This document shows positions 1 through 7,346 of a stretch of 10,087 nt of DNA, one piece after another. The position numbers and the translations under genes were made by a program. Each line of letters begins with the position of its first letter. Positions within the stretch are counted from its first letter, which is position 1. The stretch is taken from NCBI GenBank assembly GCA_937982605.1, contig CALJLC010000246.1, forward strand, positions 1-10,087, in the 5' to 3' direction. Below the pieces are notes generated by a model, which was given only the letters and a program-made list of their open reading frames with translations, was not told where the DNA came from and did no database searches. The stretch comes from an uncultured Gemmatimonadales bacterium (GTDB taxonomy: Bacteria; Gemmatimonadota; Gemmatimonadetes; Longimicrobiales; Gaopeijiaceae).

Positions 1-702
1 GACTGTGACGTTCAGGTACGCGGGCAGCAAGGTGAAGGGGATACCACGCACCGCCACGACCCTGAAGGACCGCTCGAGCCTGCGGACGAGTCGCCGGTAG
101 TTGAAGCCGCGGTGGTCGAGCCGGTCGATCCGGTCGGTCCGGCCGAAGGTGGCGTTGAAGATGTCCGACCAGGTGAACTGCGAGCCTCCGAGGACGAGCT
201 TCTTGAGCGTCTGCTTCACGAAGCAGATCGGGCCGATCTCGTTCGGGACCGTGATCAGCGCGAAGTCCTCGGTGACCTCCGCCAGACGGTCGATGTAGCC
301 GTCGAGAATCTCCTCGGGGACGTGCTCGAACGTCTCCATCGAGATGCCGACGTCGAAGGTCTCGTCGTGCGGCATGTCGTCCGCGGTGACGCAGAGACCG
401 AAGTCGACGCCCTCGACTCCGGCCCAGCGCGAGGCGGCGATGTCGAGCCCTCCCTCGTGGTTGGCGTCGAGGCCCAGGTAGCGGAGGGGGCGGGGCTGGA
501 GGTAGTCGAAGGTCTTCCCGTCGAAGCAGCCGATCTCGATGACCTTGCCGGGCTTGGCGCGTCGGGCCGCGTACTGGCTCCCGACCCACCGGAACCGGCT
601 CTTGTGGACCCAGCCCCGGAAGCCCGGTCCGAAGAGCCGCTCGTTGTACGACCTCGTGTCCTCGGCCCAGGGATTGGCGAGGTCGGGATTCTGCTCGGTC
701 AC
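1..702 (-). CDS. Class I SAM-dependent methyltransferase (3' end outside window)
   Basis: The 234 visible codons have no stop, so the C-terminus lies beyond the left edge. Motif I is VIEIGCFDGKT (residues about 54-64), the S-adenosylmethionine glycine loop. It is followed by an acidic ribose-contacting position in YLGLDAN (D79), a motif-like ISMETFEHVPE (120-130) and a late HRGFNYRRL segment (197-205), which is common in methyltransferase type 11/12 proteins that act on sugars or small molecules. There is no signal peptide, so it should be cytosolic. The substrate cannot be told from sequence. The start is taken as GTG at 702, because the encoded N-terminus (TEQNPDLANPWAED) is compact and polar whereas the frame upstream is proline/arginine-rich junk; no good Shine-Dalgarno is visible. 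It follows the DUF2911 pair after 127 nt, so it may be a separate transcription unit. The fold is secure, the substrate unknown. Confidence 0.85.
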   Translation of the reverse strand, partial: MTEQNPDLANPWAEDTRSYNERLFGPGFRGWVHKSRFRWVGSQYAARRAKPGKVIEIGCFDGKTFDYLQPRPLRYLGLDANHEGGLDIAASRWAGVEGVDFGLCVTADDMPHDETFDVGISMETFEHVPEEILDGYIDRLAEVTEDFALITVPNEIGPICFVKQTLKKLVLGGSQFTWSDIFNATFGRTDRIDRLDHRGFNYRRLVRRLERSFRVVAVRGIPFTLLPAYLNVTV

Positions 703-782
703 GTGGAGTCTCGATGGGGGAGGTGGGCGGCGGGGCGGTCGAGCGGGAAGTCGCCTGCCCGAGGGAACATGGTAAGCGGTTT

Positions 783-809
783 CGACGGCAGCGGGCCACA
801 AGGCCGTCG
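783..809 (-). other. 7-bp inverted repeat in the 127-nt gap downstream of the DUF2911 pair
   Basis: In the 127-nt intergenic stretch 703-829, CGACGGC and GCCGTCG form perfect 7-bp arms (783-789 and 803-809) with a 13-nt loop. The near arm begins about 20 nt past the TGA at 830. The arms are not followed by a T-run on the minus strand (the next bases are AAACC), so it is not a canonical intrinsic terminator. It could be a factor-assisted terminator, an operator, or chance in G+C-rich DNA. I see no convincing -35/-10 pair in the rest of the gap. Confidence 0.25.
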
Positions 810-829
810 TGGGCGGGACGGAGGGGTCG

Positions 830-1429
830 TCACCGCAACGCGCGGATGGGGATTCGGAGCTGGACCTCTTCCCACGAGAGGAGGAGCGTCGTCGAGCCCG
901 CTGCGCCGGGCTCGGCCTCGATCGAGAGCTGCTCGACGTGATCGACCCGTGTCGATTCGACGGCCCGCCGACCGACCTCGGCCCGGGCCACCGCTTCGGT
1001 ATAGGCGTTCGGAAAGAGCCGGCCGCGGCGACCGCGCTCCTCTCGCGTCCGCCCCGACTGACGGGTCGAGCCGTTCACGACGAGGACCCAGTCGGTCTCT
1101 CCCGGCACGGAATAGAGCGCGTACCGCCCACGCGGCAGAGGGAGGCCGGCGACGTCCGCGGCGAACGGCAGATGCAACGTGGTCGGCTCGTTCGCTCCCG
1201 TTCGCCACAGCTGGCCGTACGGGACGAGCTCGCCGAAGATCCGTCGGCCGCGGACGGACGGGCGCCCGTAGCAGAGCAGCGCCGGCCGACCGTCGACCGT
1301 GACGCGCCGCACGTCGTGGGGGCTCTCCCGACTGTCGTTGTCGACGTCGTGCGGGCATGCGAGCGGCACGCCCAGGAGGCGATGGCGCAGTCGCTCGGCG
1401 GTCAGGGCCGCACGAAAGCGGAGAGACAC
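830..1429 (-). CDS. DUF2911 family protein, second copy, no clear signal peptide
   Basis: This 199-residue protein carries the DUF2911 signature: CYGRPSVRGRRIFGELVP (about 53-70), LWRTGANEPTTLHL (74-87), then a conserved G-lPrGrYaLYsvP stretch (95-109), W114 and PNAYTEAV (140-147). The biochemical role of the family is not established; many members are exported or periplasmic. The GTG at 1429 is chosen because it lies 14 nt after the stop of the upstream paralogue and gives a length close to that protein; no in-frame ATG or GTG lies nearer the upstream stop. The first 25 residues (SLRFRAALTAERLRHRLLGV) are basic and lack a hydrophobic core, so neither Sec nor lipoprotein export is supported, unlike its neighbour. 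It is similar to that neighbour throughout the core, including a shared 19-nt exact match over the FGELVP codons. A tandem duplication is likely. The start codon is less certain than the identity. Confidence 0.85.
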   Translation of the reverse strand: MSLRFRAALTAERLRHRLLGVPLACPHDVDNDSRESPHDVRRVTVDGRPALLCYGRPSVRGRRIFGELVPYGQLWRTGANEPTTLHLPFAADVAGLPLPRGRYALYSVPGETDWVLVVNGSTRQSGRTREERGRRGRLFPNAYTEAVARAEVGRRAVESTRVDHVEQLSIEAEPGAAGSTTLLLSWEEVQLRIPIRALR

Positions 1430-1443
1430 CGTGGTGGACCGTC

Positions 1444-2073
1444 CTAGCGGACCCGAATCGGGATCCGCACCCGGGTCGTCTCCCAGTCGACGAGGAGGTC
1501 CACGCCGTCCGCCGTGGGCTCGGAGAAGCGGGCCACGAGCTGCTCCACATGGGGGATGGTATCGACCGGTATCGGGCGCCGACCGAGCTCTCCGGCGCGT
1601 ACCTCGGCGGTGTACGCGTTCGGGAAGAACGTCCCTTCGGCGCCGTACGCGTCCACGGTCAGCCCCCACTGGCCCGTCGTCGAGTTGACGACGACCTGCC
1701 ACTGCTCGAGGCTCGGCACGGTGTAGAGGGAGACCGCGCCTTCTCGGACGGGGATGCCGGCGATCTCGGCGTCCCCGGAGAGGTGCAGGACCGTGGCTTC
1801 GTTCGCTCCGGTGCGCCACAGGGTGTCGAAGGGGACGAGCTCGCCGAAGACGACCCGCCCGCGCGCCGAGGGTCTGGAATAGCACAGCTTCAGCTCCACG
1901 GAGTCGACTCGCACCGAGACGGAGTCGAAGGGGCTGGGTCGCTGGGCCACGCCCTCGGGGGTGCCGTCGTACTGACACGTCATCGGGGGCGGGGCGGACG
2001 AGCACGCAAGGGCTCCGGCCACCAGCGCCACCGCGATCGGCGCCGGGCGACGGCGGTTGAACGGTCCGTTCAT
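1444..2073 (-). CDS. DUF2911 family lipoprotein
   Basis: This 209-residue protein has an N-terminal lipoprotein signal: basic NRRRP, a hydrophobic IAVALVAGALA core, and C24 followed by SSAPPP, consistent with lipid attachment and anchoring in a membrane. The DUF2911 core follows: CYSRPSARGRVVFGELVP (64-81), LWRTGANEATVLHL (85-98), the GAVSLYTVP strand (112-120), WQVVVN (125-130) and FFPNAYTAEV (149-158). The function of the family is unknown. The ATG at 2073 is preferred over the upstream ATG at 2115 because AAGGAG sits 8 nt before it and the signal peptide then begins properly. The gene starts 55 nt after the sulfotransferase stop and is followed 14 nt later by its paralogue. The strong ribosome site and the change of theme suggest it is functionally separate from the upstream operon, though co-transcription cannot be excluded. 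Confidence 0.92.
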   Translation of the reverse strand: MNGPFNRRRPAPIAVALVAGALACSSAPPPMTCQYDGTPEGVAQRPSPFDSVSVRVDSVELKLCYSRPSARGRVVFGELVPFDTLWRTGANEATVLHLSGDAEIAGIPVREGAVSLYTVPSLEQWQVVVNSTTGQWGLTVDAYGAEGTFFPNAYTAEVRAGELGRRPIPVDTIPHVEQLVARFSEPTADGVDLLVDWETTRVRIPIRVR

Positions 2074-2081
2074 GGGTCTTG

Positions 2082-2087
2082 CTCCTT
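2082..2087 (-). promoter_or_regulatory. Shine-Dalgarno AAGGAG that decides the DUF2911 lipoprotein start
   Basis: On the minus strand AAGGAG lies 8 nt upstream of the ATG at 2073. It is one of the two best ribosome-binding sites in the window and fixes the start at 2073, where the lipoprotein signal begins, rather than at the earlier ATG at 2115. Confidence 0.8.
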
Positions 2088-2128
2088 CCCGGCTCGACTC
2101 GATGCCCGCCGTCACCGGGTCGTGGGTT

Positions 2129-2947
2129 TCATCCTGCTCCGGCGCCCCGTTCGGGGAAGAGCGCCGAGATCACGGAGGACGGGACGAGACGCTTCACGAC
2201 GCTCCGAACCCCGGCCGGCAGGAGCATCGCGGCGCTCTCGGCCGCCGCGGTGAGGCGCCCCCGCGCGCCGGAGTGGTCGAACCGGCGATCGAAGCCGAGG
2301 TCGTCCGCCCCGATATCCGTGCCGCACAGCTCGGAGATGGCGCGGGCGATCCGCGCCGCGTCGTCGGCGACCTCCTCGTACACGATGACCTCGTGGGGGA
2401 TGCCGTACCGGCGGATGGCCTCGCGCGCCGCGGCCATGTGGTCTTCGACGCGTGCGAAGACGTCCGCCCTGGCCTCGTCCGAAGCCTCTCGCCAGCCGAG
2501 CCGGAGGAAGCTGCGGTAGATCGCCTCGGGGTCCCGGCTCGTGAGCACCACGCACGTCTGTTCGGGATCGAGCAGCTTCCACCAGTAGCCGAGCGTGTAG
2601 CAGAGACGGGGGTCCTTCCAGATCCAGGGCCGATTGCGCTGGAACCGCTCGACGAAGTCGGCGTGACCGGCCACGGGCTCCAGTCCGTGGATCCGCTCCT
2701 GCGCCGCGGCCTCGATCGGATCGAAGAGCCAGGTGTTGTGGCCCGCGTAGCCGGCCGCGCGGAAGACCTCGACGTTGCGCTCGATGAGTCCCTCGGCCTC
2801 CCAGTAGCCGTCGGGATTGCCCGGGTCACCCGGGCGAAGGTCGACGTCGGGCTCGTCGGTGACGAAGTATCCGGCGCGTGCGAAGATGCCGGCGGTCATG
2901 CTGGTGCCGGACCGGGGCATGCCGACGACGAGGACGTTCTTGGCCAT
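2129..2947 (-). CDS. PAPS-dependent sulfotransferase family protein
   Basis: A 272-residue cytosolic-type sulfotransferase. Family members move the sulfuryl group of 3'-phosphoadenosine 5'-phosphosulfate to a hydroxyl or amine of a small molecule, sugar or protein. The 5'-phosphosulfate loop is near the N-terminus (VGMPRSGTS, residues 8-16). WIWKDPRL follows at 108-115, and the 3'-phosphate-binding segment VVLTSRDPEAIYRS (133-146) supplies R138 and S146. There is no signal peptide or membrane span, and the length is normal for bacterial members. The ATG at 2947 begins directly before the first beta-strand (AKNVLVVGM), as expected. A GGAG about 13 nt upstream is rather distant. It begins 26 nt after the double hydrolase stop and is the last gene of the tightly spaced operon. 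A glycan or operon product is the likely acceptor, but this is inferred from context only. Confidence 0.9.
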   Translation of the reverse strand: MAKNVLVVGMPRSGTSMTAGIFARAGYFVTDEPDVDLRPGDPGNPDGYWEAEGLIERNVEVFRAAGYAGHNTWLFDPIEAAAQERIHGLEPVAGHADFVERFQRNRPWIWKDPRLCYTLGYWWKLLDPEQTCVVLTSRDPEAIYRSFLRLGWREASDEARADVFARVEDHMAAAREAIRRYGIPHEVIVYEEVADDAARIARAISELCGTDIGADDLGFDRRFDHSGARGRLTAAAESAAMLLPAGVRSVVKRLVPSSVISALFPERGAGAG

Positions 2948-2973
2948 GGGGCTGAGTGCGCTCCAGCGGCGGT

Positions 2974-4812
2974 CTAGAGGGGGTCGAGGAGGTCGGACCG
3001 GACGACCGCGATCGCGGCCTGGCGGTCCCGCCGCCTGGAGAATGTATGGTCCGCGTCCGGCACGATCGCCACTGAAAGCGCACCGGATCGCTGGTGCCGA
3101 CGCACCGTGGCGCCGGCGCCGCGCATCAGCACGTCGTGCCCCGGGTCGGTGCTCGAGAACACGAACGTGACGTGTCGCCCGAGATCGCGGAGGGCGACGA
3201 GGTCCCGCTCGAGCTGGGAGGGGGGGACGATGCGAAGCGTCCGGGCCGCGGATCGTCCGACCGCCCGCGCCGACTGTGCGATCCAGCGGGCGACGAAGCT
3301 CACGACGTTCCGCAGGTTCGACCGGCCGGCCAGGAGGCGCCGCCATCGATCCAGGCTGAAGATCGCCTCCCGGTAGAAGATCGCGTCCTGGGTGGTTCGG
3401 TAGCTCGCCGGTGTCCGGAGCGACATCCCGTCGAGGTATCGGAACGTGAGCGGGTTGATGCTGATCACCCGATCGATCGGGGCCCGCGGGAGCTCGTGGC
3501 CGGCGTGGAACGCCGTGTGCGCGCCCGCGCACAACCCGGCTACCGAGAAGCGCTCGAACTCGCCCCGCAGGCCCTCGATGACGTGAGCCACGTCCGCGGT
3601 GGCCGTCTTCGGGTAGGGGTGGTTCTCGTCCGGTGGGTGGCCGATGCGGCTGTCGCCGAGGTTGCGGAGGTCGAAGCGGAAGCTCGCCACGCCGTGCCCG
3701 GCCAGGTCCCGCGCCAGCTCCACGTACAGCCGGTTCGGACCGACATGATGGGGAGAGCCGGCGTTGGGGAGCAGGAGGAGGCTCCGCGGCGCGCCGGCCT
3801 CCGGACGGCAGAGGACGCCGAAGAGCGTGGTGCCGTCCTCCGCCGACACCGTCCGGACCTCCTCGGAGCAGCCGGCCGGAGCCGCGTCGTCCGAGGGCAT
3901 CGCCGTCGACACCGACACCGCGCGGGCGCGAAGCACACCCACGTCGACGGCTCGGGAGGGCGGCTCGAGCAGCGCCGAGAGATAGGCCACGATACCGTCG
4001 ACCGTGGGCTCCGGGAGCTTCGTGAAGTGGGGCTCCGCCATCATGTCCATGTAGTCGGACTGCTCGAGCACTTCGACCGGACAAGACGCCGAGAGGCGGT
4101 CCACGAGACGCGCCGCGCCGGGCTGGTCCGTCCGGTCGACGACGAGGGCGGAATCGACCGCGGGTACGGCCCCCTTGATCAGGTCGAGGCCGGAGAGACC
4201 CGCTGCGGTCTCCTCGGAGAGGCGGAATCCGCCGCCCTCGTGGTAGCCGGTGGCCTCCGACGCGGGGTCGCCGTCTCCGCCCATGAGGTCGAGCGCCCGC
4301 ATCTCCCGCACGAACGCCCGGCCACGCACCACCGGCGCCCAGGCGACGAGAGCTCGCGCGGGGAGATCGGCGGCGGCGACCCCTGCCAGGAGCGCGCCGA
4401 GCCGCAGGCCGACGAGCGCGCCGGGCCCGCCCGTCAGCGCCGCCACGAGGGCGCGCGCGTCCGCGATCGATCGGACCCATGCGTCGACCAGCCCGGGCAC
4501 CGACTCGTCCCCGCTCGAATCCCCGGTCCCGGGATAGTCGAAGCGAAGCGTCGCGAAGCCGGAGGCGGCGAGCGAATCCGCGAGGTGGACGAGCGTCCGG
4601 TGCGCGTGGACCTGCTCGAAGCCGAACGGCGGGCAGAGGACGACCCCGTCGGGACGAACCACCCGGTCACGGGGCAGATGCAGCCACGCGAAGAGCGGCC
4701 GTCCTCCGGACTCGAACCAGAAGGCGTGTCGCTCCGCGGAATCCCCGCGTATCACGACACCCGGATCGTCGGCGACGGGGCCTCCGGTGGGCTCGACCAT
4801 CGTGTCGATCAC
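2974..4812 (-). CDS. Double-domain alpha/beta hydrolase, exosortase-system-associated type
   Basis: A 612-residue protein with two alpha/beta hydrolase domains in tandem. Numbering here is from the in-frame ATG at 4800. Domain 1 (about 25-275) has PPFGFEQVHAHR, RFDYPGTGDSSG (86-97), an elbow GLRLG (131-135) with Arg where Ser is usual, a possible acid at D222 and H258 in AEPHFTK. Domain 2 (about 315-608) has LLLPNAGSPHHVGPNR, FRFDLRNLGDS (374-384), elbow GLCAGA (422-427) with C424 as nucleophile candidate, acid in SSTDPGHD (549-556) and H585 in DADHTF. These patterns match, from memory, the paired 'hydrolase 2' and 'hydrolase 1' of exosortase A (PEP-CTERM) polysaccharide loci, normally two genes. 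No signal peptide is seen. GTG at 4812 overlaps the GH2 stop as GTGA, favouring coupling; ATG at 4800 is a real alternative, and neither has a clear Shine-Dalgarno. The substrate is unknown; polysaccharide or carrier-linked acyl chemistry is likely. Confidence 0.85.
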   Translation of the reverse strand: MIDTMVEPTGGPVADDPGVVIRGDSAERHAFWFESGGRPLFAWLHLPRDRVVRPDGVVLCPPFGFEQVHAHRTLVHLADSLAASGFATLRFDYPGTGDSSGDESVPGLVDAWVRSIADARALVAALTGGPGALVGLRLGALLAGVAAADLPARALVAWAPVVRGRAFVREMRALDLMGGDGDPASEATGYHEGGGFRLSEETAAGLSGLDLIKGAVPAVDSALVVDRTDQPGAARLVDRLSASCPVEVLEQSDYMDMMAEPHFTKLPEPTVDGIVAYLSALLEPPSRAVDVGVLRARAVSVSTAMPSDDAAPAGCSEEVRTVSAEDGTTLFGVLCRPEAGAPRSLLLLPNAGSPHHVGPNRLYVELARDLAGHGVASFRFDLRNLGDSRIGHPPDENHPYPKTATADVAHVIEGLRGEFERFSVAGLCAGAHTAFHAGHELPRAPIDRVISINPLTFRYLDGMSLRTPASYRTTQDAIFYREAIFSLDRWRRLLAGRSNLRNVVSFVARWIAQSARAVGRSAARTLRIVPPSQLERDLVALRDLGRHVTFVFSSTDPGHDVLMRGAGATVRRHQRSGALSVAIVPDADHTFSRRRDRQAAIAVVRSDLLDPL

Positions 4813-7346
4813 GATTCGGCCGCGAGCCGCGAGCCTTCGGGAGCGTTCTCCGCTTCGACGTACCCTCGGGGAGACCCCGTCGCGTCCGTGGCGGAGCCGC
4901 TCGTGAAGCCCGATTCCTCCCCGGGCGCCAGATCGAAGTAGCCGACGTCCGGCACCCGTCCCCGGAGATCCAGGCGGACGCCCGCGGCGAGCGCGTCGGT
5001 CCGCACGGTGCCGCCTCCGTCGGGACCGATCGTGCCCGACAGCCCGGCCGGCGGGAGCGCGTCCGGCGGCACGATCCAGTGGAATCCCGTGACGGCCGGG
5101 GCGCCGTCCGCCTCGAAGCGGGCCTGGATCGCGGCATGCGCCCTCGGGCCGAAGCGATAGGCGTACGTGGGGTCGGCGAAGCGGCCGATCATCGCCTCGA
5201 CGTGCGCGGACGCCGCTCCGCGGGCGGGGACGGTGATCGATTCCGTCGCTTCGGCCAGAAGGGCGGAGCCCGCGCTGAAGATCCGCACCGTGAGGCTCCC
5301 CGCCACCGCCTCCCCGGCTTCGTTGTGGACGTCCACGCGAGCACCGTCGAGGCCCCGATCCAGCACGAACACCGTCAGCGGCGCCCACGCCCGCCGGAGG
5401 TAGTGCCAGACCGGCTTGGGAAGCCCTTCGCTGTCCAGGATTCCCCACCCCGCTCCGGGCCGCAGGTCGTTCATGAACCAGACGAGCCCGCCGCCGCACC
5501 CGCTCTCCGGGGCGCGCCACTCGGCGAAGACGTGGGCCATGACGCGGCCCGTCACCACGCGGGAGAGGCGGAGGTAGCGGGCGGGATCTTCGCTCCGCAG
5601 CGTGACCGCGTCGACGCCGTAGAGCGCCTCCAGGTAGTGGTCCCGGATGTCCTCGAAATCCCAGCCGGCGGCGGAGTCGCGCGGAACACCGCGCTTCCAC
5701 TCCGGGTGGTGCGGCGTGCCGGCGGCGTGGGAGCCGAGCGCCCGGAGGTTGTCGGGCTCGGGCACGTTCGAGAAGCCGAGGCACTCCGGCGTGAAGCGGA
5801 CGCCGGCCAGCCGCACGTCCTCCAGAGGCCGCTTGTACGCCCCCACCCCGTAGTAGTGCGCCAGCCCGGTGCCGACGTGGAAGGGCAGCACGCCCCCGGT
5901 CGGCGTCGAAGGCCAGTAGGGGGTTCCCGGGGCGTGACGCTCGACGAGCTCGGGCATCGTCCGGTCGAAGAGGGCGCTGGCCCACGTCTCCGGCGTGGCG
6001 CCGAACATCGCCGCCTGCTGCTGGACCTCGCTGCCGCCGCAGAAGGCCGCGACCGAGGGGTGCCGGGCGAGCCGTCCGAGCTGCTGATCGACCTCCGACT
6101 CGGCGGCGGCCATGAAGCCCTCGTCGTCGGCCGGGTAGTCCATGTTGGCGAACATGAAGTCCTGCCACACCAGGAGGCCCAGACGGTCGCACTCGACGTA
6201 GAAGTCGTCCTCCTCGTACACCATCGTGCCGCCCACGCGGATCATGTTGGCGTTGGCCTCGGCCATCCTGGCCAGCCGCGCGCGCATGGCGTCGCGGTCC
6301 CCGCGGAGGGAGACGATGTCGTTCGTCGTCCAGCACGCACCCCGGCAGAAGACCGGGACGCCGTTGACCACGAAGCGGATCGAGCCGTCCGCGTCGTCGA
6401 CCTCGATGGAGCGGAATCCGACGGATCCGCACGCCACCGTGTGACGGTCCCCGCCTCCGGTCAGCTCGAGCGTCGCCTCGTGGAGGTACGGCTCGCCGTG
6501 CGTCGCCGGCCACCAGAGCGTGGCGTCGGGGACGCGGAGCTCACCGGAGAGGCGCCAGCCTTCACCGGAGGCCTCCACGTCGAGCTCGGCTTCCCGTTCC
6601 CCGACGCGGAGGCGAGCCGAGTCGATTCCGCCGGGCCCGGACGGTGAGCCCTCGGCCGACCACGAACCCGCGGCCTCGACGGTGACGACTCCGTCCCCGC
6701 CCTCGAGGCGTGGCCGGATCGTCAGCGTCCGCACGTCCGGCCCGCCCGTCTCGAGCCGGACACCGCGCCACGGCCCGACCGGCCGGATCGCCGGCGTCCA
6801 TCCCGGAATGCGGCCCAACAGCGTGGTACGGAACCAGCGGAGCTGCTGGTGATCGACGAGATTCGTCTTCCAGCGCGGTCGCGGTCGTCGCTCGGCCAGG
6901 GCGTGGTTCAGGGAGCGGAAGGCGATAGCGAGGTCGTTGCGCTCGTCGAGCAGGTCGGAGACGTCCACGACGTGCTCGGCGAACATGTTCTCCGTCGTGA
7001 GCACCTGCTCGCCGTTGAGCCAGACCTCGGCCAGCGTGGCCAGGCCGTCGAGGCGGAGAATGGCGCGCCCGGCGGCTTCGGCTTCGAAGTCACAGCGGTA
7101 CCACCAGTCCAGCGCGTCGTAGTCCGGATGGCCGTCCAGGCCGTCGGGCCCCGCCGCCATGGCCACGGTCCCCGGCACCACGGCGGGGGCCCAGGCGCAG
7201 GAAAGCTCGTCGAGCGCGGCCGGGTCGGCCGCGGCCCCGGGCGGAGTGGAGCACAGCGCCCATCCCTCGACGAGGGGGCGCGAGCGGACCGAGGAGATCG
7301 AGCCGGCCGGGAGGCCGGTGCCTTCCCGCCGCGCCCGATCGCTCAA
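4809..7346 (-). CDS. Glycoside hydrolase family 2, beta-mannosidase-like
   Basis: An 845-residue protein with GH2 architecture. The N-terminal sugar-binding jelly roll (about 25-200) includes WWYRCDFE, LRLDGLATLAEVWLNGE and PVGPWRGVRLE. An immunoglobulin-like domain follows (about 203-315), then the TIM barrel (about 322-620; VNGVPVFCRGACW, ANANMIRVGGTMVYE, LGLLVWQDFMFAN), then C-terminal beta domains. Candidate catalytic acid/base is E440 in FCGGSEVQQQ, at the position of the family's GNNE; candidate nucleophile is E521 in RFTPECLGF. Length and motif order fit beta-mannosidases better than beta-galactosidases. There is no signal peptide, so it probably acts in the cytosol. The start is TTG at 7346: GGAGG lies 7 nt upstream, and TTGA overlaps the DUF1839 stop. 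It overlaps the double hydrolase start at its other end. The true sugar is unproven, and because the acid/base loop departs from the consensus, a changed specificity is possible. Confidence 0.88.
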   Translation of the reverse strand: MSDRARREGTGLPAGSISSVRSRPLVEGWALCSTPPGAAADPAALDELSCAWAPAVVPGTVAMAAGPDGLDGHPDYDALDWWYRCDFEAEAAGRAILRLDGLATLAEVWLNGEQVLTTENMFAEHVVDVSDLLDERNDLAIAFRSLNHALAERRPRPRWKTNLVDHQQLRWFRTTLLGRIPGWTPAIRPVGPWRGVRLETGGPDVRTLTIRPRLEGGDGVVTVEAAGSWSAEGSPSGPGGIDSARLRVGEREAELDVEASGEGWRLSGELRVPDATLWWPATHGEPYLHEATLELTGGGDRHTVACGSVGFRSIEVDDADGSIRFVVNGVPVFCRGACWTTNDIVSLRGDRDAMRARLARMAEANANMIRVGGTMVYEEDDFYVECDRLGLLVWQDFMFANMDYPADDEGFMAAAESEVDQQLGRLARHPSVAAFCGGSEVQQQAAMFGATPETWASALFDRTMPELVERHAPGTPYWPSTPTGGVLPFHVGTGLAHYYGVGAYKRPLEDVRLAGVRFTPECLGFSNVPEPDNLRALGSHAAGTPHHPEWKRGVPRDSAAGWDFEDIRDHYLEALYGVDAVTLRSEDPARYLRLSRVVTGRVMAHVFAEWRAPESGCGGGLVWFMNDLRPGAGWGILDSEGLPKPVWHYLRRAWAPLTVFVLDRGLDGARVDVHNEAGEAVAGSLTVRIFSAGSALLAEATESITVPARGAASAHVEAMIGRFADPTYAYRFGPRAHAAIQARFEADGAPAVTGFHWIVPPDALPPAGLSGTIGPDGGGTVRTDALAAGVRLDLRGRVPDVGYFDLAPGEESGFTSGSATDATGSPRGYVEAENAPEGSRLAAES

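Noticed and set aside
783..809. Canonical intrinsic terminator
   Set aside because: The stem is only 7 bp with a 13-nt loop and is not followed by a T-run on the coding strand.
1430..2005. Upstream extension of the second DUF2911 frame to 2005
   Set aside because: It overlaps the lipoprotein paralogue and is Arg-rich. The DUF2911 domain fits entirely after the GTG at 1429.
2948..4480. Upstream extension of the sulfotransferase frame to an ATG at 4480
   Set aside because: The extra part is low-complexity and lies over the hydrolase gene. The sulfotransferase fold begins properly at the ATG at 2947.
4813..6513. Long in-frame upstream extension of the double hydrolase reading frame, which would give a 1,179-residue protein
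   Set aside because: It overlaps the GH2 gene in another frame and encodes Arg/Gly/Pro-rich junk without family motifs. Such open frames arise by chance in very G+C-rich DNA.
4479..6647. Plus-strand open frame of 722 codons antisense to GH2, and similar plus-strand frames at 3094-4941 and 7607-8848
   Set aside because: They mirror the codon structure of the minus-strand genes, show no recognisable domains, and the minus-strand proteins over the same DNA have clear motifs.
4809..7346. Beta-galactosidase (LacZ-like) assignment
   Set aside because: Length and domain order fit beta-mannosidase-like GH2 proteins, and the LacZ-type acid/base and nucleophile motifs are absent.
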